From Candidatus Woesebacteria bacterium (GTDB taxonomy: Bacteria; Patescibacteriota; Microgenomatia; UBA8517), in the NCBI GenBank assembly GCA_020060845.1, contig JAGUZK010000042.1, forward strand, positions 1-40,440: 40,440 nucleotides of DNA, in the 5' to 3' direction. A program made the translations under genes and the position numbers. This document shows, piece by piece, positions 7,499-15,616 of the stretch (its first letter is position 1; each line of letters starts with the position of its first letter). The notes beneath the pieces are model-generated. The model had not been told where the DNA came from. It made no database searches and worked only from the letters and a program-made list of their open reading frames with translations.

Positions 7499-10400
7499 GT
7501 ACCTTTAACTTTGTGCATCTACATGTCCATACAGAGTATTCACTTCTTGATGGGCTAAGTAACATAAAAAAATTAATAGCCTATGTGGCAAAGCTGGGCA
7601 TGAATTCTCTAGCGATTACAGATCATGGAGTTATGTATGGGGCAATTGAATTCTATAAAGAATCATTAAAACAGGGAATAAAGCCAATAATTGGAATGGA
7701 AGGATATGTTACTACGTCACTAGAAAAGAAAATAAAAGATAATTTTCATATCACTTTGCTGGCCAAGGATTACGAGGGGTATAAAAATTTAATGAAACTT
7801 ACCTCTATTGCCCACCTTAAGGGTTTTTATTATAAGCCTCGCTTCACCATTGAAATATTAAATGAGCTTCGGAGGGGACTTATATGCTTGTCAGGCTGTC
7901 CTGCAGCCCAGATACCTAGCCTTTTGATAGAAGGGAATTATCCTGAGGCAAAAAAACTTGCAGAGTCTTATCTTGACATCTTTGGAGACGACTTTTTCTT
8001 GGAAATACAAAGACATAATTATAAATCTGTGATAGATAAAGTTGAGGGTGCTGAACTAAAGGAGCAAATTAGAAAGAGGGCAGTTGAGGAAGAAGCTTAT
8101 GAGAAAGGAATTATAAAGCTAAGCAGAGATCTAGGTATTCCAATTGTTGCTACAAATGATGCTCACTATATAACCCAGGATGATGCCCAGGCGCAAGATG
8201 CGCTGGTGTGCATTGCTACAGGAAAAAATATTTCTGATATCAAACGTCTTCGTTATATTGATAACCCCGATTATTACATTAAAACGCCTGAGGAGATGGA
8301 AGAACTTTTTATTGATTTACCTGAAGCTGTAAAAAATACCGTTGAGATAGCGGAGAGGTGCAGTATCGAGATTCCACTGGGGAAATGGTCTTTTCCAAGC
8401 TTTCCGATTCCTGAAGGCATTAACGCTGATGAATATCTTAAGAAAATTGCCTTTAGCAAACTCAAAAAAAAGATCCCAGATGCCAAAGAGGAGGAAATAA
8501 AAAGACTTGATTATGAGCTTGGAATAATATCTCAAAAGGGCTACTCGACTTATTTTCTTATAATGATGGAGCTTGCAAATTGGGCGAATGAAAAAGGAAT
8601 AATCACAAACACTAGAGGGTCTGCTGCTGGATCCCTTGTATCATATGTCTTAGGTATAACTACTGTAAATCCAATTAAGTATTATTTGCCTTTTGAGCGA
8701 TTTCTTAATCCCTACAGACCATCTCCACCTGATATTGATTTTGATGTTGCAGATGATAGGCGTGAAGAGATCCTAAGGCATATTGCCGATACCTATGGTC
8801 ATGATCGTGTAGCGCAGATATGCACCTTTGGAAGAATGCTTTCACGAGCGGCCGTGCGGGATGTTGCAAGAGTTTTAGGATATCCCTATTCAGTTGGTGA
8901 TAGGATTGCTAAGTTGATTCCTCCGCCTAAACAGGGATTTCCAGTTACTATACCAAAAGCTTTGAAAGAAGTTGAAACATTGAGAAATTTGTACGATTCA
9001 GATGAGGATGTAAAGAAAATAATCGATTTGGCTATTCAACTTGAGGGATGTGCAAGGCATTTATCTGTGCACGCTGCTGGTGTTGTGGTAGCTCCTAGTG
9101 AGATAACTAATTTGGTACCAGTTCAACTTGAACCTTCTGGGGACAAGATTATTACTCAGTATGAGATGCATGCTGCTGAGGATGTGGGTCTAATAAAGTT
9201 TGATATTTTGGGAATTAGGAATTTGTCAATTTTGGGCGCTGCTATAAAGATAGTTGAGGATACTTGTGGGAAAAAGGTTAATATTCGGGAAATTCCTCTT
9301 GATGACAAAAAGACTTTCGAGATGCTTGCAAGAGGAGATACAATGGGTGTTTTTCAATTAGGGAGTGCTGGAATGACAAAGTTTTTGAAGGAGCTAAAGC
9401 CGTCTCGTATTGAGGATATAATGGCCATGGTTGCCCTGTATCGCCCCGGTCCTATATCACAAATCCCCGAGTATATAAAAAGGAAGCACAATCCCAAATT
9501 AGTAAAGTATCTCGACCCCCGAATGGAGAAATTTCTTGGAGCTTCTTACGGACTAATAGTTTATCAAGATGATCTACTGTTTTGTGCAATTGAGTTGGCG
9601 GGATATACCTGGGAAGAGGCTGATAAATTCAGAAAAGCGGTTGGTAAAAAAATTCCTGAGGAGATGGCAGCACAGAAAGAAAGGTTTACAAAAGGGATTA
9701 TTGAGCATGGCCAAACCGCTGAATTTGCTGAGGAACTATGGAAGTTGTTTGAGCCGTTTCAATCATATGGATTTAACAAGGCGCACGCTGCAAGCTACGG
9801 GCTTGTGGCTTACCAGACTGCTTATATGAAGGCAAATTACCCCGTTGAATATATGTGTGCTCTTATGAGTGCAGAAAGCTCCGATACTGATAAAGTTGCA
9901 GAAGCTGTAAACGAGTGTAGACGGTTGGGGATTGAAGTTCTGCCCCCAGATATCAATAGGAGTGCAGTTGGGTTTTCAATCGAAGATTACCCGGCATCAA
10001 AGTATAAAAAAGCTATCCGTTTTGGTCTAAACGCAATTAAGAATGTAGGGGAGGCAGCGATTGATTCAATAATCAGTGCAAGAGAAAAGGGCGAATTTAC
10101 AAGTTTTATGGATTTTATTTGCAGAGTTGATAGCCGGCGTGTAAACAAAAAAGTTTTGGAAAGCCTAATAAAAGTTGGTGCTTTAAGCCGTTTTGGTAAA
10201 AGGGCTGCTCTTTTAAAAAAGGTGGAAGAGTATAAAAAAGGCCCCACAAGTAAGATAAAAGACGAAAACCAAAGTGAACTTTTTTCTTCGGAGGATATAG
10301 GTCAAAAGAATGATTTTGATATTATTGAGGATATTGATGAGTTGCCCGATAAGGAGATAGAAGTTCTAGAGAGAGAGCTTCTTGGTTTTTCCATTTCAGC

Positions 10401-10974
10401 AAAACCCATTAGCGAAATATTGAAGAATTTTGAGGATATTAGCGATTATAAGATTTCTGATGTTTTAGATGTTAATTTTACATCAGAGATTGGGAACTCA
10501 GTGAGCATAGTGGGAGTGTTAAATGATCTTAGGGTTATTGTTACTAAAAAATCTGGACAAGAGATGGCGTTTGCTAAGATAAAGGATGATACAGGAGTAA
10601 TAAATGTTGTCATTTTTCCCTCAGTCTATGCTAAGGTGAGAAATTGGCTGGTTGAAGATGCACCCTATCTTATTTCAGGGACAGTTGATAGGAAAGAGGA
10701 AGATGTTTCATTAATCGTTGATTCAATAAAAGACGAAGAGGCTATCATTGCTGAAAAGGATGTTGCTGTTATATCCATACCAGAGCATACAGATAAGGTT
10801 GCGATGGAAAAGCTAAAAAATGTTTTAGTGTCTAATCCTGGGGATCACAAAGTTTGTCTGGTCTTTGAGGGAAAAAGAAAAACTAGACTAAATTTAGATA
10901 TCAGGATAAACTGGAGCCAGCCTCTTCGGCAAGAGATTAGAAAAATATTAGGATCTGGAGGCTATAAAGATTAG
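7495..10974 (+). CDS. dnaE: DNA polymerase III alpha subunit
   Basis: The replicative polymerase, 1159 aa. An N-terminal PHP domain begins HLHVHTEYSLLDG and appears to keep all metal ligands (HxH, TDH, Glu in GMEGY, FHITLL, SGCP, NDAHY), suggesting an active PHP site. The C-family palm has PDIDFDVADDRR and KFDILGIRNL for the three catalytic Asp residues, then the HhH region (CRVDSRRVNKKVLES) and an OB fold (VSIVGVLNDLRV) before a C-terminal domain of the tau-binding type. It overlaps gatB by 4 nt. No separate epsilon subunit is seen nearby. Confidence 0.97.
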   Translation: MSTFNFVHLHVHTEYSLLDGLSNIKKLIAYVAKLGMNSLAITDHGVMYGAIEFYKESLKQGIKPIIGMEGYVTTSLEKKIKDNFHITLLAKDYEGYKNLMKLTSIAHLKGFYYKPRFTIEILNELRRGLICLSGCPAAQIPSLLIEGNYPEAKKLAESYLDIFGDDFFLEIQRHNYKSVIDKVEGAELKEQIRKRAVEEEAYEKGIIKLSRDLGIPIVATNDAHYITQDDAQAQDALVCIATGKNISDIKRLRYIDNPDYYIKTPEEMEELFIDLPEAVKNTVEIAERCSIEIPLGKWSFPSFPIPEGINADEYLKKIAFSKLKKKIPDAKEEEIKRLDYELGIISQKGYSTYFLIMMELANWANEKGIITNTRGSAAGSLVSYVLGITTVNPIKYYLPFERFLNPYRPSPPDIDFDVADDRREEILRHIADTYGHDRVAQICTFGRMLSRAAVRDVARVLGYPYSVGDRIAKLIPPPKQGFPVTIPKALKEVETLRNLYDSDEDVKKIIDLAIQLEGCARHLSVHAAGVVVAPSEITNLVPVQLEPSGDKIITQYEMHAAEDVGLIKFDILGIRNLSILGAAIKIVEDTCGKKVNIREIPLDDKKTFEMLARGDTMGVFQLGSAGMTKFLKELKPSRIEDIMAMVALYRPGPISQIPEYIKRKHNPKLVKYLDPRMEKFLGASYGLIVYQDDLLFCAIELAGYTWEEADKFRKAVGKKIPEEMAAQKERFTKGIIEHGQTAEFAEELWKLFEPFQSYGFNKAHAASYGLVAYQTAYMKANYPVEYMCALMSAESSDTDKVAEAVNECRRLGIEVLPPDINRSAVGFSIEDYPASKYKKAIRFGLNAIKNVGEAAIDSIISAREKGEFTSFMDFICRVDSRRVNKKVLESLIKVGALSRFGKRAALLKKVEEYKKGPTSKIKDENQSELFSSEDIGQKNDFDIIEDIDELPDKEIEVLERELLGFSISAKPISEILKNFEDISDYKISDVLDVNFTSEIGNSVSIVGVLNDLRVIVTKKSGQEMAFAKIKDDTGVINVVIFPSVYAKVRNWLVEDAPYLISGTVDRKEEDVSLIVDSIKDEEAIIAEKDVAVISIPEHTDKVAMEKLKNVLVSNPGDHKVCLVFEGKRKTRLNLDIRINWSQPLRQEIRKILGSGGYKD

Positions 10975-10982
10975 AGTTGCGG

Positions 10983-11011
10983 TTGATGACAGGTTCCAAG
11001 TAGTGTAGAAT
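10983..11011 (+). promoter_or_regulatory. promoter of rplS with near-leaderless geometry
   Basis: TTGATG at 10983, exactly 17 nt, then TAGAAT at 11006. The rplS ATG is at 11022, only 10 nt after the -10 box, so the predicted leader is only a few bases and no Shine-Dalgarno is present. Confidence 0.6.
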
Positions 11012-11021
11012 ACCTTTTGTT

Positions 11022-11366
11022 ATGGCATTAAATTTAAGTTTCAAAGACGTAAAATTTGGTATAGGAGACAAAATAAGAGTCTCCCAATCTGTAAAAGAAG
11101 GCGATAAGACAAGAAGCCAGCATTTTGAGGGAACAGTCATTGCTATAAAAGGAAGTCCAGAGACAAGAACGTTTACTGTTAGGAAAGTTGGCGAGCAGAA
11201 TATAGGAATAGAGAAGATCTTTCCAATTAATGCCCCCACAATCACAAGTGTTTCTATAATAAAAAAACTTTCGAGGGGAACCAGACGGGCAAAAATATAC
11301 TATATTAGGAACAAGTCCAAAAGGCAAATTGATAAAATAGGTACAAGGTCGACAAGACGCAAGTAG
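11022..11366 (+). CDS. rplS: 50S ribosomal protein L19 (bL19)
   Basis: A 114-aa protein with the L19 pattern: FGIGDKIRVSQSVKEG, FEGTVIAIKG, TFTVRKV, GIEKIFPINAP and the basic end RGTRRAKIYYIRNKSKRQ. L19 sits at the 30S-50S interface. It follows dnaE after a 47-nt gap that holds a well-formed promoter, and has no RBS. It is followed 19 nt later by yraN, as in many bacteria where rplS neighbours yraN/rnhB. The basic C-terminal extension after YYIRN is usual for the family. Confidence 0.95.
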   Translation: MALNLSFKDVKFGIGDKIRVSQSVKEGDKTRSQHFEGTVIAIKGSPETRTFTVRKVGEQNIGIEKIFPINAPTITSVSIIKKLSRGTRRAKIYYIRNKSKRQIDKIGTRSTRRK

Positions 11367-11385
11367 ATGACCTCCTGTTGAGAAC

Positions 11386-11730
11386 GTGGGAAGTGTTTTA
11401 GAAGGTGATCGTGGTGAAATTCAAGCTTGCGGATTCCTTAGAAAGCGGGGGTACTTAATTCTTTTTAGAAACTTCAGGTCTAAGTTCGGAGAGATTGATA
11501 TAATAGCTAAAGATGGCAAAGAACTGGTTTTTGTCGAAGTAAAGAAGAGAAGAGTATCTAAATTTGGTTCGTCTGTAGAGGCGGTTACCAGACGCAAGAT
11601 TGATAAGATTTTAAAAACAATTGACTATTTTTTTCTAATCCACAAGAGCTTCAAGAATAATAGATACAGGTTTGATGTCATTGGCCTTGATGGTGAGAAA
11701 TTAACCCATATTAAAAATGCATTAGCCTAA
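11386..11730 (+). CDS. yraN: YraN/UPF0102 family endonuclease-like protein
   Basis: A 114-aa protein with the restriction-endonuclease-like UPF0102 fold: GDRGEIQACGFLRKRGY, NFRSKFGEIDIIAKDG with the metal-binding E-D pair, and VFVEVKKR as the ExK half of the site. The biochemical role in bacteria is unsettled; a nucleic-acid processing role is usually assumed. The start is GTG at 11386, 19 nt after rplS, so it is probably expressed from the rplS promoter. It meets the next gene tail-to-tail with a 2-nt gap. Confidence 0.88.
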   Translation: MGSVLEGDRGEIQACGFLRKRGYLILFRNFRSKFGEIDIIAKDGKELVFVEVKKRRVSKFGSSVEAVTRRKIDKILKTIDYFFLIHKSFKNNRYRFDVIGLDGEKLTHIKNALA

Positions 11731-11732
11731 TT

Positions 11733-12506
11733 TTATTCGGAGATGCAAAAGAAGCCGCCTATTGGAGAGACCTCAGTAATTTTTTGATCTGGAGTTAGAA
11801 ATACTGAGTGCGCTCCTCCATCTAGGTTCAATAGGTCCAATATGTCTATACCTAGATATTTTTCAAGTTTGTTTACTATATTTGTTATTTCAGAAAGCGA
11901 CGGGCCTTGAAGTCTGTTCTCTGAGAATAGAACCATAAAAATAACGCTTCCACTATTGGAGGTTGCAACTAAAATTCTTCTTGATTTCTCCTTATTAGTA
12001 AAGTTTTTGTCGAGATTTGAATTGCCTTTAATAAGCAGCGGACCGCTTTGAAGTGCTATGTCTGAGTCCAAATTCGGTTCGTTTGATATAAAAGCCTTAT
12101 TGTCTTTTATATAAAAAAAACCATCAAACATCCGGCTTGCAATGGCATCACTTAACTTATTATTGTCTGAGATAAATAATCCAATGTGTTTATAGTCTTT
12201 ACCATAGAACCCGGCACTTACTAGGTAAATACAATCGTGTTGTATTGCTATCTTTTCGGAAGTTTCTTTTTGCTGAAGGTTTGTAAAAAGGCTTATTTTT
12301 CTCACATCGTTGACCTCAAACCATGATATGTAGTACCCATCAATGTTTAATCCTGTTTTTGCGGGAAGAGCACTCCCTTTTTGATTGCTTATTTGCTGGG
12401 AGTAATTGTTGCGGTTATCAACAAAAGCCTTATTTGCCCTAAGTGAAATGTAGAATAATGGAATGACAGAAATTACTATGAGTGAAAAAATATTTTTTTT
12501 CTGCAT
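11733..12506 (-). CDS. phosphodiester glycosidase (NAGPA) domain exoprotein
   Basis: An N-terminal membrane/signal segment (KNIFSLIVISVIPLFYI) is followed by a domain matching the NAGPA family: LVSAGFYGKDYKHIGLFISD, ALQSGPLLI, RRILVATSNSGSVIFM and the hallmark LNLDGGAHSVFL near the C-terminus. Family members hydrolyse or bind phosphodiester-linked sugars at the cell surface; the exact substrate here is unknown. The tracked start (12542) overlaps the upstream gene; ATG 12506 gives 257 aa with the signal segment at the very N-terminus and lies 4 nt after the upstream stop, so the two genes are probably one operon. Confidence 0.75.
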   Translation of the reverse strand: MQKKNIFSLIVISVIPLFYISLRANKAFVDNRNNYSQQISNQKGSALPAKTGLNIDGYYISWFEVNDVRKISLFTNLQQKETSEKIAIQHDCIYLVSAGFYGKDYKHIGLFISDNNKLSDAIASRMFDGFFYIKDNKAFISNEPNLDSDIALQSGPLLIKGNSNLDKNFTNKEKSRRILVATSNSGSVIFMVLFSENRLQGPSLSEITNIVNKLEKYLGIDILDLLNLDGGAHSVFLTPDQKITEVSPIGGFFCISE

Positions 12507-12510
12507 GGAG

Positions 12511-13398
12511 CTAGAGGTAGTTGACAAACTTTGTCTCCACATCTACCTCACAATTGTATTCTTTTGTTGGGGCTGATACAAAAGAATACTTACAAATTAA
12601 CTTTTTATTATTTTCTGACCACCTTACTGGGATGTGATTTTTGGGTTTTGCACTTTCTGTTGCAGTATGTGGGGTCAAGAGTATTTCACTTTTGTTTTCA
12701 AGATTAAAGACGTATAAATCAGTTCCTTCTTTTGCTGATTTTATGTCATTGTAAGCAATCAAAAGGCTATCTTCTGACCAAACACAATTTTTCTTATTGT
12801 AACCTACGAGATAGGGATTTACACCAGTGATTGCTGATAAAAAGAGTGCTGGCTTTGGAGCGGGGGACCATGATTCAAAACATATGTCTTTTTTATCGGG
12901 TGATACATTAACTTTGGAAAAACCCACAATACCGACGTCTGCAGCAAAATCCTCCTTCTTAACTAAAATCTCTTCATTTCCTTGACTGTCACTATTAACA
13001 ATATTTCCATTTTTGATACTTATGTTATAGATCTTCTGAGTGGGAGTTGGCGAGGGAAGAGCAGTAATTTCTTGAGTAGTTTCCTTGATCTCTTGATTTT
13101 TGGCTTTGCGGTTCTGAAAGTAGAGAACACCAACCACCGCCCAGATTAAAAGTGCTAGTATCAAGACAGCATATATAAAGTAATCAATAAGTGAACGTTT
13201 TTTTGTGTAGGATATTACTGAGCTGTTATTTTGTTCTTGATTAACATTTTGTGTGACAGGAACATTGGCTTCAATGTCTGCTTTTGCTGGCTGAGCTTGG
13301 GCTTGCGTGCTCATTGGGTTTTGAACACCAGGCTGTTCATTTATTGGGGGCTGTTCTTCTGTCTTGGTTGATGGTGGGACCGAAGGGATGTCGTCCAT
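12511..13398 (-). CDS. TM-anchored protein with beta-propeller-like (WD40/TolB-like) ectodomain
   Basis: A 295-aa protein with three parts: a Pro/Gln-rich, probably disordered N-terminus of about 65 residues; one TM helix (FIYAVLILALLIWAVVGVLYF, near residues 73-93); and an outside domain after a short PSPTPTQ linker. That domain contains VSPDKKDICFESW, CVWSEDSLLIAYND and VRWSENNKKLIC, repeats resembling blades of TolB/WD40-like propellers. The number of recognisable blades is only about three, too few for a full propeller, so a partial or different beta fold is possible. It precedes the glycosidase-like gene in the same direction. Confidence 0.65.
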   Translation of the reverse strand: MDDIPSVPPSTKTEEQPPINEQPGVQNPMSTQAQAQPAKADIEANVPVTQNVNQEQNNSSVISYTKKRSLIDYFIYAVLILALLIWAVVGVLYFQNRKAKNQEIKETTQEITALPSPTPTQKIYNISIKNGNIVNSDSQGNEEILVKKEDFAADVGIVGFSKVNVSPDKKDICFESWSPAPKPALFLSAITGVNPYLVGYNKKNCVWSEDSLLIAYNDIKSAKEGTDLYVFNLENKSEILLTPHTATESAKPKNHIPVRWSENNKKLICKYSFVSAPTKEYNCEVDVETKFVNYL

Positions 13399-13403
13399 AA
13401 CTC

Positions 13404-13433
13404 ATTATGGACATATACGGGAGGGGATTTCAA
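13404..13433 (-). promoter_or_regulatory. minus-strand promoter of the 12511-13398 gene
   Basis: On the minus strand TTGAAA (13433-13428), an 18-nt spacer and CATAAT (13409-13404), then 5 nt to the ATG at 13398. It is back-to-back with the plus-strand promoter at 13453. Confidence 0.5.
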
Positions 13434-13452
13434 TAGCTAATTTATTTGCTTG

Positions 13453-13482
13453 TTGACTTAAGCTGGCAATTGCTTCTATGAT
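13453..13482 (+). promoter_or_regulatory. plus-strand promoter of the DUF2905 gene
   Basis: TTGACT at 13453, an 18-nt spacer and TATGAT at 13477, with the ATG at 13491 only 8 nt beyond the -10. No Shine-Dalgarno is present. Confidence 0.55.
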
Positions 13483-13490
13483 TATCTAAC

Positions 13491-13700
13491 ATGAGTGCGT
13501 TTAGATTATTTCTTCTTTGTTATTTGATTGCTGTAGGGTTTATTTATGCCCTAAGAGTAAAGGGGAAATCTGAGATTATTCTCCCTGGGGATATCTATAT
13601 TGAGAAAAAGGGAATAAATATTTATATACCAATTTCTTCCTCTTTACTTTTGTCAATTGTAATGTATATTATCTTTCGTACATTGATTAATGGTAACTAA
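13491..13700 (+). CDS. DUF2905 family small membrane protein
   Basis: A 69-aa protein with an N-terminal hydrophobic segment, the DUF2905 core PGDIYIEKKGINIYIPIS, and a second TM (LLLSIVMYIIF). The family's function is unknown; members are small two-segment membrane proteins often beside ruvC/ruvA-type genes. The next gene begins inside its last codons with an 11-nt overlap, so the pair is probably coupled. Confidence 0.75.
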   Translation: MSAFRLFLLCYLIAVGFIYALRVKGKSEIILPGDIYIEKKGINIYIPISSSLLLSIVMYIIFRTLINGN

Positions 13701-14379
13701 TAAAACTAAGAAAGGAACCGGCTTAAAGATATCTGCAAAAAGTGCTTTAGATAGTGCAAGCAAAGAAAGATCGCTTCACAAAAAGACAACAAAGCCCTTT
13801 TTTTTGACTAAGAAGGCTATAGCTTTTTTCCTTATTCTGGTAGTCATAGGCATTCTATATCTTAGTAAGGGGCTCTTTATTGCAGCAACAGTCAACGGTA
13901 AACCAATTTTCAGATATCAGATTATTCGCCAGCTGGAAAAAGAATCAGGCAAGAGAGTGTTGGAGAATTCTATTGTCAAAGAATTGATACTTCAGGCTGC
14001 CAAAAGCAATAATTACGCTGTTTCTGATTCTGAGATAGACAAGCAAATTGAGGATATAAGGAAGAATCTTGAGCAGGGGGGTACCAATCTGGATGATGCG
14101 CTTAAGATGGAAGGCCAAACAATGGAAAGCCTGCGAGATGCCCTCAAGCTCCAAAGGCTTGCCGAGATGCTTGTGGAGGACAAGACGTTTGTAAGCGAGG
14201 AAGAAATTGAGAAGTACTTCAATGAGAACAAACAAAGCTTTGGCGAAGACACTAAATATGAAGCAGTCAAAGATCAGATTTCAAGTCAGCTTAAGTCACA
14301 GAAGTTTCAGACTGAGATTGAAAAATTCCTTACTGACCTCAGAAATAAGTATAAAATAATTTACTTCGTAAATTACTGA
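13690..14379 (+). CDS. SurA-N-like membrane-anchored chaperone without PPIase domain
   Basis: A basic N-terminus is followed by a TM anchor (AIAFFLILVVIGILYL, near residues 48-65) and then a helical SurA N-terminal fold: ATVNGKPIFRYQIIRQLEKESG, ELILQAAKSNNYAVSDSEID, and the trailing helices VSEEEIEKYFNENKQSF and AVKDQISSQLKSQKFQ. In SurA/PrsA relatives a parvulin PPIase domain usually lies between these parts; here the chain passes straight through, so only the chaperone shell is present. It is expected to act on the outer face of the membrane on exported proteins (inference). It overlaps the DUF2905 gene. Confidence 0.78.
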   Translation: MVTNKTKKGTGLKISAKSALDSASKERSLHKKTTKPFFLTKKAIAFFLILVVIGILYLSKGLFIAATVNGKPIFRYQIIRQLEKESGKRVLENSIVKELILQAAKSNNYAVSDSEIDKQIEDIRKNLEQGGTNLDDALKMEGQTMESLRDALKLQRLAEMLVEDKTFVSEEEIEKYFNENKQSFGEDTKYEAVKDQISSQLKSQKFQTEIEKFLTDLRNKYKIIYFVNY

Positions 14380-14382
14380 TTT

Positions 14383-14411
14383 TTGTCATATCTTAATTTC
14401 TAGAATATAAT
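14383..14411 (+). promoter_or_regulatory. near-consensus promoter of ruvC
   Basis: TTGTCA at 14383, exactly 17 nt, then perfect TATAAT at 14406. The ruvC ATG at 14420 follows after 8 nt, the clearest leaderless-type case in the window. It fits in the 40-nt gap after the preceding stop. Confidence 0.7.
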
Positions 14412-14419
14412 TCAAGTAA

Positions 14420-14920
14420 ATGATTGTTCTTGGTATAGATCCAGGTACTGCAACTACTGGATATGGTGTTTTGAGAGTGAATTCTAATAATAGTTTGGAT
14501 GTTGTAACATGGGGTTTGATAGAAACGGACAAAGGTGGCTATAAGGAGAAAAGACTTGAGCATATATTTGATGAAGTTGTAGAGATAATCAAAAAGTACA
14601 CTCCTGATTTTTTTGTGATGGAAAAGGTATTTTTTGCAAGTAATGCAAAGACCGCAATTGATGTTGGTCAAGCACAAGGGGTCATGCTTCTTGCGGCATC
14701 TAGAATGAAAGTCAAGGTTATAGAATATGCTCCAGCTACTGTTAAGAAAATAATTACAGGAAATGGAAAGGCAGGGAAAAAGGATATCCAAAGGCAAGTG
14801 CGCAAGCTGTTGGGGAATGGTATTAAAAGTAAAGCCCACAAGAAAACTCATTTTGATAATGCAGCTGATGCTTTGGCAATTGCCCTGACTTATATATTGA
14901 GCGTTGGTGGGAGAATTTGA
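14420..14920 (+). CDS. ruvC: Holliday junction resolvase RuvC
   Basis: A 166-aa RNase H-fold endonuclease that cuts Holliday junctions with RuvAB. Visible active-site residues are D7 (MIVLGIDPGT), E68 (FVMEKVFF) and D150 in FDNAADALAIA. The position equivalent to E. coli D138, just before AADALA, is Asn147 here, with Asp146 immediately preceding it; this may be a shifted or altered metal ligand. QAQGVML and YAPATVKKIITGNGKA are standard RuvC motifs. No ruvA or ruvB is visible next to it. The TGA stop overlaps a TTG that is not the real start of the next gene. Confidence 0.95.
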   Translation: MIVLGIDPGTATTGYGVLRVNSNNSLDVVTWGLIETDKGGYKEKRLEHIFDEVVEIIKKYTPDFFVMEKVFFASNAKTAIDVGQAQGVMLLAASRMKVKVIEYAPATVKKIITGNGKAGKKDIQRQVRKLLGNGIKSKAHKKTHFDNAADALAIALTYILSVGGRI

Positions 14921-14926
14921 AAAGGG

Positions 14927-14936
14927 AGGGGGTGAT
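14927..14936 (+). promoter_or_regulatory. Shine-Dalgarno deciding the start of the EF-Tu-like miniprotein
   Basis: AGGGGGTGAT differs by one base from AGGAGGTGAT and ends 7 nt before ATG 14944, so that ATG is chosen rather than the tracked TTG at 14917. Confidence 0.75.
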
Positions 14937-14943
14937 ATATGGC

Positions 14944-15192
14944 ATGTTTAAGATCGGAAAGGTAACTCACTATTACGATAAGATTGGAGTAGCTATCATT
15001 GAGTTGATTGCAGATTTGGCGGTAGGTGAGAAGATTAAGTTTGTTAGAGGCGGGGAGGACCTTTTTGAACAGACGGTTGATTCTATTCAAGTTGAACATA
15101 ACAAAATAGACTCAGCTAAAAGTGGCAGCATAATAGGGCTTAAAGTCGCTCAGCCTGTTAAGGAAGGTGCTGAGGTTTTTAAGATCTCATAA
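14944..15192 (+). CDS. translation elongation factor-like (EF-Tu domain 2-like) miniprotein
   Basis: An 82-aa protein consisting of one beta-barrel of the EF-Tu/IF2 domain 2 type: FKIGKVTHYYDKIGVAIIEL, LAVGEKIKFVRG, FEQTVDSIQVEHNKID and GLKVAQPVKEGAEVFK. It has no GTPase domain. Free-standing proteins of this type are widespread in archaea and some bacteria and have no settled function. A strong RBS sets the start, 23 nt after ruvC. It is followed by a small metallopeptidase. Confidence 0.8.
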   Translation: MFKIGKVTHYYDKIGVAIIELIADLAVGEKIKFVRGGEDLFEQTVDSIQVEHNKIDSAKSGSIIGLKVAQPVKEGAEVFKIS

Positions 15193-15211
15193 GAGTAGTG
15201 CCTTTAGCGGT

Positions 15212-15616
15212 ATGACAGTTCGATCTAAAAAGGGGAGGGTTTTATGGGAAAAGGCACCAGATGTGGAAAAAATATGCTCTGAAATAGTATCTGAAGCTGG
15301 CCTAGATTGGATTGTAGAAAAAAATTTGTATTTTTGCCGTTCCCATAATTCAAAGACAAGAGCATATGCCCGGATATGGGGGTTGGGAAGGTTGTGGCAG
15401 AGGGTATTGGATACAGATCCGCGGTATATTATTGAAGTAATCTCCGAAAGATTTGATAAACTTGATTATCTAATGAAAAAAAAGGTCTTAATCCATGAAT
15501 TAGTTCACATTCCTAAAAATTTTTCCGGGAGCTTAGTTCCTCATATAAAGGCAAGAGGTCCTCGAAATTTCCATAGTAAGGTAAATAGTATTTTTTCAAA
15601 GATTAGATCTTTATGA
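15212..15616 (+). CDS. putative metallopeptidase (PhageMetallopep-like)
   Basis: A 134-aa protein with a zinc site HELVHIPKNFSGSLVPH, i.e. HExxH followed about ten residues later by a third His. Before it come RAYARIWGLGRLWQ and YIIEVISERFDKL, matching a small family of predicted metallopeptidases present in archaea, bacteria and phages. It has no signal peptide, so it is probably cytoplasmic; the substrate is unknown. The tracked TTG start overlaps the previous gene; ATG 15212 is preferred. The stop overlaps the holA start (ATGA), so expression of the two is probably coupled. Confidence 0.72.
   Translation: MTVRSKKGRVLWEKAPDVEKICSEIVSEAGLDWIVEKNLYFCRSHNSKTRAYARIWGLGRLWQRVLDTDPRYIIEVISERFDKLDYLMKKKVLIHELVHIPKNFSGSLVPHIKARGPRNFHSKVNSIFSKIRSL

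Noticed and set aside
7480-7500. Possible TGA recoding as in some small-genome lineages
   Set aside because: TGA is the natural end of gatB, ruvC, uvrA and others at expected family lengths, and no in-frame TGA is needed to extend any gene.
9569-9829. Plus-strand ORF inside dnaE in another frame
   Set aside because: Sits within the conserved polymerase palm; translation lacks structure and starts without an RBS.
10937-11327. Minus-strand ORFs covering rplS
   Set aside because: Antisense to a clearly recognised ribosomal protein; no family resemblance and no promoter or RBS.
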